A model generated the notes under the pieces. The model was not told the DNA's origin, did no database searches, and was given only the letters and a program-made list of their open reading frames with translations. A stretch of DNA of 64,000 nt from Amphiura filiformis (taxonomy: Eukaryota > Echinodermata > Ophiuroidea > Amphilepidida > Amphiuridae), in the NCBI RefSeq assembly GCF_039555335.1, contig NC_092630.1, positions 86,062,148 through 86,126,147 on the forward strand. The letters run 5' to 3'. The number at the start of each line of letters is the position of its first letter. The first letter of the stretch is position 1. This document shows positions 1 to 12,300 of the stretch, piece by piece. The position numbers were made by a program, and so were the translations under genes.

Positions 1-1588
1 CTGCTCCATAGGCCATTGTGATGAATTTTGTTTTGGTATACCAGAATGTAATTCAACTTTGATGATATTTTTGCTAAATTAATTAATCTGCAAGAAATAT
101 TTGGTACATAAACATTACATAGTTAGAGGTTTCCAGTGGTATAAAAATCTCAACTTTTTTTGAGAAAAGTGGTGGATGAGGCTGTGGATCACGTAATGCC
201 CTTTATCTTCAGAATATACATTACTATAATGAAGATTGTAATAACAACTCGGTTCATCTGCTGGTTCAACTCTTGTCAATATTAACATTTGGCATTGTGT
301 GGTAGGCAATATTTTAAAAGAGACGTGCAGAGTGGGCTTTGATTAAAGAATATTTTAACAAAATTATATCTATGAGTTAAATTAGATTATTAATTCCTTG
401 CTGCAGACAATTTAACATTTTACATGTTGCAATGTCGAAAGAATGGAGTTTATGTGAAATTCTTGAGGAAAGATAAAGAGAAAAGATAAAGGGTGTCCTG
501 ACTATTGTCAGTAATAAATTGTTGGACGTACGCCTGGCGGAACTTACACTGACCATCATTCACACTGCCACTACTCTTTCCAGCGCCTACTGCTACTCAT
601 AGCAATTTGCGCCAACCATGTTCTGCTGGGTGTATGTCCGACAATGTGAACACAGCTATAAATGTGAAACCTTTTAATGTGTTATTATTATGTATGCAGC
701 TGTTTCTCACATTTCGGAAATAAAATTTCCACATGAGTAGACACTTTTGACACCTTTAATATCGTAACTGTCATGTTACATCATTGGATGTCCATTTTGT
801 CGTTATTAAAATGAAATCAAAATGTTAGCTCTGACGAAATATTAACTCGGTGCTTGCAAAGGTAAGATATGTGTGTAAGGAGCTCAGAACTGAGAGAAAT
901 TAAGTTCCAATTCCAGTACTATGTTGTGAAACCTAAAAAATAAAGGTGGTTGAAGAGACAAACTCAAGCTTTTGTGATTTTCTTGATATCTAGAACAAGC
1001 ATTTTATGAGGTAATTTAATGGTCATATTTTGTTTTAGCTAATATGATTCAAATGTTCTTTTGAATCTGTTTTGACAAAACTGTAAGTGAGTGAGTCACA
1101 TTTAAAATGCAAGCATATGAATATTTTATACTTTATATCCATAAACTTAGCAAAAGATCATCTTGTAATGTCCCTTTTTTCATCCTCCAAATTGTCTTAC
1201 TTGCATCATTACTGAATTTCAAAACACTTATCAATGATGCAATAAGACTATAGCTGGGGGCAGGTGAAATATTTAGTAGCTAAGGAACACTAGTGATACT
1301 TGTGTCAACTTTGAGTCAGTGCATCATTTTCTACATACTTTATTCAGAGTAGTTCAAATTGAGTTAAATGATGAGTTTGTAAGATAAGCTTATTTATGAG
1401 AAGCCTTGAGCAGTTTCTAAATATACCACATTTTGCTGCAGTAGGTTTATTTAGAAGTGGATAAGCATTGCCATTTTATTTTGCCGCCTACATAAGTCAT
1501 AAATATTTAATGCCACATTTTTCATTAGTACCATGTATAATTTGCTGCTCACCATGCCATATTTTGTTTTATTTTCAAATGCATTCAG
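1..1588. other. intronic or upstream sequence
   Basis: AT-rich non-coding sequence before the first exon recognised in the window. Short open frames here lack codon bias, known motifs and splice context. It ends in a pyrimidine-rich acceptor tract at about 1560-1588. Nothing else can be supported. Confidence 0.5.
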
Positions 1589-2001
1589 CTCCAGCCGCTG
1601 TTCCAACATTTCTCAAAGTATTCAATCCAGCCGAAATTCAACCACAGAGAAAATCCTACTCAGGAAGGGGGTCGATGACCCCTGAGCCACCGTCCCCTAC
1701 CACTATTCAGCCTCCTCCGATGCATGCCCGATCCAAGTCATGGAGAGGAGAGACAACATCCACACCATTACCACCTTCATCTTCATCATCACAGACATTT
1801 CTCAGGTCACCTTCAGCAGAGTACAAAGCACCACCAGGGGTGTTTAAGAAACCACCACCGGTAGCAGCGCCTAAAAAGCCACCGGTATCACCCCGCATAT
1901 CACCAATGTCAACATTTGAATTTAAACCACCACCTAAGATTATAAATACAGCGCCTGTAATCAACAACAATACAAGTAATGGTACATGTATCATCATCAA
2001 T
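1589..2001 (+). CDS. proline-rich exon of the FAM107-like gene
   Basis: Acceptor TTTTCAAATGCATTCAG precedes 1589 and a perfect donor GTAAGT starts at 2002. The exon enters with two bases of a split codon and leaves after a whole codon. It encodes about 137 residues rich in Pro, Ser and Lys, with several PxxP stretches (PPPMHAR, FKKPPPVAAPKKPPVSP) that could bind SH3 or similar domains, and an RSKSW basic patch. An alternative in-exon donor GTAATG at 1976 would leave phase 1. The reverse-strand open frame over the same bases is a shadow. Confidence 0.65.
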
Positions 2002-5000
2002 GTAAGTTATTGCATGAGTGTGTTGTGATGTTTACTTGTTCATTCCTCCAGTTGTTTAATACTTCCTTTGTTTGTGTTTTATCTATTTCAGCATGAGTTT
2101 TGGCAATAACTTGAATCCTGGCCTAATCTCCTAACATTTGTGATATAGTCCATATTCGGACATGTAATAAAGATTTATGGGAATAGGACAGGATCCAGGT
2201 TACTGCTGAATTTTGACTGCAGCATGCATTTTGTGTTGTGAACCAACCTTTTCCAATATGTGTCTTTTTCCTCACTAGAATAGTCCAGTAAATTTGGGAA
2301 ATATATTATAATATGATATAAACAATTTTATGTTCAAGTTGTTCCTACCCATGCACACATGCAGTGCGTTTTTCCTCATATTTGAGGCTGCACTTTAAGG
2401 AAGGAAGGAAGGGAATATAATATAATATAATATAATATAATATAATATAATATAATATAATATAATATAATATAATATAATATAATATAAAGTAAAAAAA
2501 AGAAGAATAGTATTTAAAAAATCACAATTACGGTTAAGGTATTTGACTCATTACTGTGAGGTTGTGAGTTTGAGCCTTGTGCTTGGGTAAGACACTTTAT
2601 CTCACTTGTCCCACTCCATCCAGGTGTAAAATGGGGAGCTCTGTATGGAGTATTCATATTGGAGCCGTTATTGTTGGCTGTCAAAAGGTGTGATATATCC
2701 TAGTGGTAGCAGCATAAATGTAAAGCGTTTAATTACGGGTCTAAGGCGCTCTATAAAATGCTTACATTTACTTAGTTATTTATTTTAATAACAATTGTGA
2801 GAATGAAGCTTAAATTGAAAAACAGTGCTTAGAAATATATTTACATGAAACATCAGAATAATATTAATAAATATAAAAAAATATGATGCCTATCATGTAA
2901 CCAATGCATGTACATCACCATCAAATATTGCAGTTTCAGTTTTGATAGGTTTGATGAACTAAATGATTTTTAATACATTTGTAATAATATATCATTTGGT
3001 TTCAACAAGCAAGTAAGGGTATAGACCAGGCTCAGTGTGATGTTTGTTCATCCTGGTTAGTTGTGCCCTCTCATCTCCATGATAAAGGTAATATGAGCCA
3101 GATATTCATATATTCAGCTGAAATATTTAGTCTAGTTTTTGGACACGGTTATAAACAAAATGTGTGAGAAAAACAGGAAGTTATGTACAGCAATTAATTT
3201 TACCCAAATTTCCTCATATTTAATTGTTTTCAAATATTTATTTTACTTCTTATCAAGCTTTCATTTTATTTGATTGGTTGCTAGTATATGAGTAAAACTA
3301 AGCATTGTTTTCCATTAAAGTGAATTCAACACTGCTTCAACATAATATCGCTATCATGATAAAGGTTAAATGAATGATTGGTTCAATTTGTATGTGAGGA
3401 CAGGACATCATTTCTATTGAGGCTTGCTTCACTTGCAACATTTAGTAATTATGTAGCAATTAACATCAAAATGTAACTAGAGCACACATAATCTGTCTGA
3501 AACATGTCTAGCCACAAATGATTTTCCGCTGCGTAATAGAATAACAAAATAATGCCAAAAATTGATTTTCAGCTGCTACAGGTGTATGATTGTGATTCTG
3601 TTTAAATTCATTCCTGCTGTTTAAATCTTTACAGATATTTGTTTTAAAATGGTATTTTTAGATTATGGAACTGAAACCAGTCCAGTAGCTTCTGAAATTT
3701 AAGAAAAAACTTGAAAGCATTGGCCTCATAAGACGGAGAAGATAGAAGACAGGGAAGGAATTTAACCTTTACACCTTGATGCTGCTTGGATTGGTTCATA
3801 TTACATTATTAGTGTTATGGGATAATTTGGCAAGAAATCCAGACAACAGTCAGCATCTATCCAGGCAATTATCTAGGCCTACTCCTGATTCCAGAAAAAT
3901 ATAGAACACTATATTTTTGGATTTTAATAAATATGATCCAGTTTCGCCAAATTAAACCCCTAATCCGAATCCTTCAGTTGGAACTAACTGGCAATAGTCA
4001 AATTTAATATTTGGAACAATTTTTGGAAATAATTAAAGGCCCAAAATATTTTTTGTAAGCTGTGACAATCAAGCCTAAAGACTGTTCAAAGTCTTTTATC
4101 AGGATATGCGCTCTAATTGTTTCAGCCATTACATTTTCCATTTTATATTAACCAATTATTAAAAATAACAAATATAGAAAGATGAAGAGCATTTTATAAT
4201 TGCATTTGTAAGAAAACATACATATGGCCCTTAAATTCCCAACATATGCCAAATATCTGCAAAATTTGACATTTATTGTCACTTAGTTGCAACTTCAGGA
4301 TTAGGACTTTACATTTTGGCAAAACAGAATAATATTTTTATAATCTTAAACATTAGTGCTGCATTTTTCTGTTATTGGAAATAGGATCAAATTTGGTTGA
4401 ATTGAAACTTTGATGGCACAACTTCATCATCTTGATAATAATTATTGGAGGTATTTCAATAACTTGTTTAATAAAGCAACAACAACAAACTATGTTTATA
4501 TAACCTTTATATCAAAATTAGTTAATTTGCATTTTAAATAATCTTTTGGAATGTGTGATTTTCTCTTGAACTTTGGAAGCAAATGGACAAATAGATAAAC
4601 ACCATTAAATTCATAGATATTAATTGTGTAACTGCTAACTATTACTGACCTCAAAATAAAACAAAATTGTTTTATCATATTGTTGGGAGGATGATATAGT
4701 AACAGTCACTGAGAGTCAAATCAATGGTGATTATATGGTGTATTCTCTGATAAAGTACTCACGTTTGGTCTCACAAATGATACAATATCAACCATGAAGA
4801 ATTCATGAAAATCATACAGAATCGTAAACTGTAATAGTTTCAGAAACTTCTAAGTATAAGTTATATTAATGCAAGTAATTTCTCAGGGATGTAACAAATC
4901 TGAATGTGGCACAAGACTATAGGGACACAAAAATGGCATTTTGAACACATTAGCGGAGAATGTGCCAAATGCTAGTAGCAATTGAGGAAACTGCTACCGG

Positions 5001-8000
5001 CCATTCTGTCTTTGCCAAAGTCACAGCATAGAATGTAGAGATAGTCTGTGGTCACAGAGAAAGTGCATTGGGCTATTCCAATTATTGGGTTTTAGCGGGT
5101 TCGCCGTCGGACAAGTTTAGAACTGTCAAGCTTTACGTCAGGAGTAGCTCTGACTTCTTCAGGACAAAGTACCTAAGAATGAGACATGTAGACCGCCCCT
5201 TGTCTACTGATGACTCTGAAAAGAGTCGTTCACTGAAGACTGCCAACAGAGAACAAGCAGATCTCGCCTATCTGCTAATATAGGCGAGATCCATCTGCTA
5301 ATATGGGCTATTCCATTTGAAGTTCAAACTCCTTCTGTGGAAGATTTAGCTAAAGTCTTTCACAGAGGAAGTATGGCTTTCAAATAGAATAGGAAATTGG
5401 GTAACCGCCATTTGGAATACTCACTCCAGTTGTGGAGAATAGAGGAAAAGAGTATTGATTTCAAAATACTAGCCAATTCCAGTTGAAAAACATAGTCCCT
5501 CTGTAAAGATGTTTCTTAAATCTTCAACATAGGCTTAGGAACTCGGACTCAGCCCCCTCAATAATTTTGCCCCCCAATAATCCTAGGTGAAGTTAAAAAA
5601 TTGTGATAAAATAGAGGGAAAATGGGTGTTTGTTACCTATTTTTTGCAATATTTTCTGACTCCAAGGGGGAAACACCCCAGGTACCCCCAGGGTGGCTCA
5701 CCAACATTTTTTCAATTTTCAACCCTTCCCCATGTTGAAAATCTTCCTAAGCCAATGTTCAACAGAGGTATGCCAGATTTCAAGTGTAATAGCCCTTTCA
5801 ATTGCCTTGAATGAATTCAACTGGTAATGAATTTGAAACTTGTGACTGCTAATCAATATACCGGCTAGTTTGGCTTCTGACAAAGTGTCAAAAACTTCAT
5901 TAAAAACGCTATGCTTTGGTGAGTCTGGCGACCACATACGACTATCAATCCACTAGCAATCAGCTAATAACTAGAAATCCATGTGGCTCAGTAAATGACA
6001 ATCTAAGTTCATCAAGATATATGGCTCACTTCAGAAAATCAAAGGGAGTTTCATGTTGCCATAGTAACAGGGAATTGATGCATCGTTTAATAAATAAAAG
6101 TAAATTGCTATTTCTCTCTTTACTGGGAAGAAACTTTACCATAGAATACATGTATCTTACACTTCCCACAATTCATTGCTTCCATTTCAATTTTCGCTAC
6201 TGATCTGCTATCTGGTGCAACATCTGTAGATATTGACAAAAAGTACCTCCATGAACAGAGGAAAAGTAATATGAGTGTCATTTGATGTAATAAGGCAACA
6301 CATCATGTTGCAAAGGATTCTGGGAGGGGTAAGATATATTCTCTGAAGTTTCACAGTCCAGTATATTTAGGGCTCATATTGAAATACCCTACCACGTTTT
6401 CACACAGAAAGAAGGCAGGATTCCCCTCGCTAAGCGCGCGCCTCAGGAAAGCTCGGTCATAAAATGGATGGATTATATGCATCAGTGATACACCCTGCCC
6501 AGGATTTTAACAAAAGGCGGCTAGCACAGGAAAGCTGCAGGATGGCGCACACCTTCCTGTGTAAGGGAATTTCAATATGAGCCCTTATAGATCTGCTATT
6601 CTAGTAGTGCAATCCCTGAGTGGCATAAGGTACTATTATATAGCCAATATAATAGCATTTAGATTTAATGGACCCAAATATGGAATAAAATATGCTTGTT
6701 TCAACAGGTGTAGCATTATTATATGACCATGACGATGATGAGATTGATGATTTGCCCCGTAAGTTGTAGGACATTCATACTCCTAGCTCCCTCTTTCTGA
6801 CGTCGCCTACTTTCCTAGCTCCATCATTGCATGACGACTACATTGGCTTCAGAGCCAACGCTATAATTATTCCTTTTTCTTGATGACCCTATTCCTCCAG
6901 CTATTCCTATAATAAAATGTAATCATATTTCCTTGCAGTGCTAACACAGATCTACTAGAGATGAGTTGATCATATTGAGTAATAGACTAACTCATATACT
7001 TACTTCATCAATTAACAGTTTTAACATATCAAACATTATGCCTTTTTGTACATTAAAGATGGGTGGTCAGATGTTGTGTCATACTATATATACATGTAGC
7101 ACCAAAACATTCTGATTCTAAGTTTTGATTTTAATAGCTCCAACTGTTGTTTGGATATTAGCAAGGATTCTCGAGTACTAATATACTATAGGATAAGCCA
7201 CTCGTATGCGCAAATGAAGTCAGTCATTCAGCCTATGCGCCTTCATGCATGTGATGGCCTAGCTGTACCCTGGTACGTGTAGGAGTGTATAACCTGTGGA
7301 AGAGATGATGCAATGTTTACGTCATCGTTTCCAAAAAAATTAAATGGCGAAAAACGGCAAACATTTGGTCGAATCTTTCTATTACTATCATATTGTGAAA
7401 AACCAAATAGCTGAGGAGTTAGCTCAATATGCTAGGAAAATATTCTGTTCGATGACCCTATGACGAGACTGGCTAAATAAGCTGTATTTTTGCTGGAAAG
7501 GGTCCGAAAAATTGGCAGTCGATGGGCGCCATCTTGGATAAATTTGGTGTACTGAAAATGCCCAGCAACTGTCAATCAAATACGAACTTGTCAATTGAAT
7601 ATAGGATAAGTCTGTTCCACCGTGGCAGAAGTACGCACAACGTTGTTCTGTGAACCGTGCGTAAATTTTAGGCTAAGGTGCCTGAGCGTTACCAGGACGT
7701 TACTAGGTGTACTGAAAAAGCCTAGCAACTGTCACTCAAACTGCCGATGTGTCAATTAAGTTGCCGTAAAGTGACTTCAATTTTTATACAGGGTTTGAAT
7801 ACGAGTGTCACAGCCCTGATATTAGAAGCAAAAAAAACATGAATCAGAATGGCCCATAGAACAATAGGTATACCAGCCACCTTGGGGAATGAGGCTATGT
7901 GCATACCATCTAAAGGAAACATCTCAATCTCAGGCCTAAAATATGCAAAGCAGCATATCAAAAGGGGAGACTTTGCAGGTGAAGTCAATTTTGAGTTCAG

Positions 8001-9350
8001 TATATCTGCTTTGAAAGCATTTTGCAAGCTTTAGGCCTAAATTAACACAGCATTTGCTAAAATTCACATTTTATAAGTGAAAAAGCATTCCAAATTCTTA
8101 TTGGATGTATATGCAGACCAATAAATATCAGTGCAGTTCTACATTAAACTGTACACTTGAGAATATAAATGTATTGTGTATGGCTATACAACCTGATGAA
8201 GAGGAGGAAAGTTCAGAGTTTGAAATCATGAAAAAATGTGTGCAACTGAATCATAGTGAATGTTTAAAGGTATACCAGGTCAACTTGTGATTACCATGTT
8301 TCTCTGAAACCAGGATGTATGCTTCATTGCTTGCATCTGAATAGTGCTTTTCCAAAACTTGTTCATTCCACCAAAATATTTTACTTGCAAGCAATAGCTT
8401 GCATATACAATAATACACGCAGTCTCGGTTTTAATTTGATCACTTAATATTTGTAGTGGACTTGCGGAATTTGGAAAAGCAGTTTTCATTTGTCAAGCTA
8501 ATACTGTATCAGAAAATATAAAGTCTCAAACTGACAATGAATGACATCTGTATGTATTATAATAACAATCATCCAAAGTCATCTTCTACCTGTATGAATA
8601 TTCAACATTTCTCAATTTCATATCAAACATTACAACAATTTTGCTTATATATACCTATGATTATAATTAACATTATCATTCCATTGCATGCTGTTAATTT
8701 TCTTTTTTTTATGTATTTTATGCTAAACTATAGCATTTTTGTTTTATCATGAAAATACTTAAACCACCATATTGATTGTACGTGTCAATAAATCACGCTC
8801 AAGTGAAGCCATTTTTATAATGGTTGAGCTATTCCATTTAAAATCCACACTACCACTTTGGAAGGTGCTAGAAATATCTTACACAGAAGGAGTATGAATT
8901 TCAAATGGAATGAACACATTACATGTAGGCAGCTGCATTTGAGTTTCATACACCCTCTGAGAACGATTGATTCAACCTGAATCTTCCACAGATGGAAGCT
9001 GAGTTTCAAATAGAGTTGGTTAATGTGTAATTCAATTTGAAATTTATACTCCCTGTGTGGAAGATATTTCTTACTTCTACAGGGGGAGTGTGGACTTTGA
9101 ATGTATTAGCCCAATAATACTGTACTTTCAAATGGTATTTGATACTTTGCTAATACCGTATTCGTCCGAGTATAGTCCCACGTTCGAGTATAATCCCACC
9201 CCCATTTTTCAAAAATTTCAGAAATTGTAAAAAAAAAAAAAAAAAAAAAAAAAAGATTTTTTTTTTTTTTTTTTTAAGTTTTTTTCGGTTTTGGAGTGTC
9301 CTGGACCTAGACCTAGATGCTAGGATCAATCATGGTTGACCTAAAAAAAA

Positions 9351-9382
<32 letters not shown>

Positions 9383-12300
9383 TCAAGATATTTTGTATTT
9401 TTAATATGAAAATTGATACTTTGTTTTCATGTCATACTCTATTAATGATTTCAAATTCAATGCATTTTGAAATCATTAATAGAGTATGAGAGTTTTTTTT
9501 TTTTTTTTTAGGTCAACCATGAATGATCCTAGCATCTAGGTCTAGGTCCAGGGACACTCCAAACCGAAAAATAAACTTTAAAAAAAAAAAAAAATTCTTT
9601 TTTTTCTTCTTTTTTTTGTTGTTGTTGAAATTGAGTATAATCCCACCCCAATTGTGAAAAAATTTCACATAAAAAACGGGTGGGACTATACTCGGACCAA
9701 TACGGTAATAAGATAGATGACATTACACAGAAGACTTAACAAAAAAGTACTATTACATTTCATATGAATCTTGTATTTAATATAAATGACTTTCACCATA
9801 CGTGATATGGATTTGTAGATATGGTGACCTTCAGAAAGAAAGAAATGATAACCTTGACGTGTCAGTGATGATTACATAATATAGTGCATTATTAATAGCC
9901 AATAAAGTTTCAATATTTTTATGTAACCTCTGGAAGCGATTCATTTGAGGATTTAATTGAGAATAAATTCACCAATCTAAACCAATCGCCAACGAAAAGG
10001 ATTTATGTAAAAACAATATAATATATTCCCATGGGCACTATTGTCTTTCTTATAGTACCCCTAATTGGTTATTTATGTGATATAATCATCTGATAACCAA
10101 TCAAAATAGAGCTTTTATTTATGTGATATAATCATCTGATAACCAATCACAATAGAGCTTTTAGACTTACTTCCCTTCAACACTACTGACCATTCTTACC
10201 ATTTATATCTGTGATTGGCTCAATAGATGATATAGCCATTTTTGTAACCAATCAAAATAGTTCTTATAATTTATGTAGTGTCCATTTGCACCCAAACCTT
10301 AACATAATTATGACTCTAGTCTTAATCCTAACCCTATAACTATATAGCATTCCTAACACTTGATTATCACCTTATGAATAACAGAACAAAGGGTATTATT
10401 AGATGCTGTAGTATAAAATATAAGTAACCAAAAAATGAAAAGAACAGCAAAAGGGAATGGTTACAAACCATGGATTCTAGCTCTTATCTCACACTAACCA
10501 ATGTAGTTGTATTCAGTAGGTAGGTCAAACTTGCTGTGCTTCATCATTGAAACTGAAATATAAATGTGTATTAATTTATTCAATCTTTTTCCATGTTACA
10601 CTTTTCTTTGTCCACAATACAATTATTTAACCTACATGTCTATAGTACATTTTGCTCCAGTTTACTTCCCCTCAGCCCCATATCTTACTATCATCATGCT
10701 TTGTTTTGCATATGCATTAATATATAGAGCTACTAGGTCTGAGTTAATACTGTAATTATTACCCCAGTTCATCCCTTTATCTTAGTATCATCATGTTTTG
10801 TCTGCATGCATCATACATGTATATAGAGTTACTTTGTCTGAGTTTATACTGTAATTATTACCCCAGTTTACTCCCTGTCATTCTGTTGTTTTTCTTGCAT
10901 CATATAGAGCTACTAGGTCTGACTTAATACTGCAATTATTATTACCACAATTTATTCCCTTCATCCCTTCATCTTACTGTCATTATGTTATTTTGCATGC
11001 ATCATATATCGAGTTACTAGGTCTCAGTCAGTACTGTAATTATTACCCCAGTTACTCCCTTCATCCCTTCATCTTACTGTCATGTTGTTTTGCATGCATC
11101 ATATATCGAGTTACTAGGTATCAGTCTGTTAATAGTAATTATTACCCCAGTTTACTCCCCTCATCCCCTTATCTTACTATCATCCTGTTGTTTTGCATGC
11201 ATCATATAGAGTTACTAGGTCTAAGTCAGTTTATGTTGTATAATTCTTGTTAATGTATTCATCATCATACTTGACATAAACCGATATGAATATGAGTATA
11301 TTCAACTGAGAGCACTAAAGTGAGGTAAAATATGGTGCAAGTCCTTTTCAACAAGAATCATAATGTTTATGCACAAATGTTCATTTTTTTAAATGTGCAA
11401 TCCTTGAAATGTAAGGATTGAACTGCCTTAAGGGCTGGGGTATGAACGTTTGGACAGTATTTATTTTGGGACATCAGAGCACATCAGACATATCGAATTG
11501 CATTCTGAATACGAAGAATGTCATTCTGATATCAAATAATTTTGATTTTTTGAAATTAGCAATTTAATACACATTTTATGGCAAATCATTAAAATTGATA
11601 TTTTTGATATTTAACAGTACTTGAAGTAAACTTTATAAATCTGATGGTTTATACTTAAAGTGTATGTAGGTGGGATGAAAAGCCGACGATCAATTGAAAA
11701 TTTTGACCTTTCAGTATTGAAGATATGGATTTTTTTCCCAAAACACAAAAAAAATTAGGTCTTTTTGGGAAAAAATCCATATCTTCAATATGAAAGGTCA
11801 AAATTTTCAATTGACCGTCGGCTTTTCCTCCTGCTACATACACTTTAAGAATATATCATTAGATTTATATAATTTACTTGAGGACTGTTATATATCAAAA
11901 TTTGAAAAATATCAAATTTTTATAATTTGTCATAAAATTTGTATTATATTGTGATTTTCAAAAATGAAAATTATTTGGTATCAGAAAGACATGCTTCAGA
12001 TTCAGAATGCAATTCGATAGGTCTGAGGTGCTCTCATGTCCCACAAAAATACTGTCGAAACGTAATAAACGCTCATTTTAGATCCCTTAAGAAAGTAGCT
12101 TTTGTTTATTTTGTTTAAAGCTTGTATGAAAAATGTTTTCAAAAATGTTATTGTAACTTTGCATGGTGAACATAACATCAGTGTTGCTGCATTAATTAAT
12201 TCAATATAATTAACTCCAAGTGTGCCTCAGTCACTTTTGGGGAGCGCTCATTATTAAAATTATGAAATGTAAGTCAATGGGAATTTACACATAATCAATG

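Larger units (their letters stand above)
2002..6707 (+). other. intron after the proline-rich exon
   Basis: Non-coding. It holds a microsatellite, a SINE, a foldback MITE, a hairpin and small TIR repeats listed separately. The stretches 2790-3879 and 4387-5045 show nothing recognisable. Confidence 0.5.

Noticed and set aside
7752..8027. Reverse-strand frame with a FPKVAGIPIVLWAI stretch, faintly like the first catalytic block of a Harbinger transposase
   Set aside because: The catalytic Asp is not present, no flanking conserved blocks or TIRs were seen, and the match is a few residues.
8105..8290. Acidic frame (DEEEESSEFE) that might be a further FAM107 exon
   Set aside because: No acceptor in front of it and a poor donor; frame not matched to neighbours.
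10619..11240. Regularly spaced repeats that might suggest a CRISPR array
   Set aside because: Eukaryotic context, diverged whole-unit tandem repeats without unique spacers.
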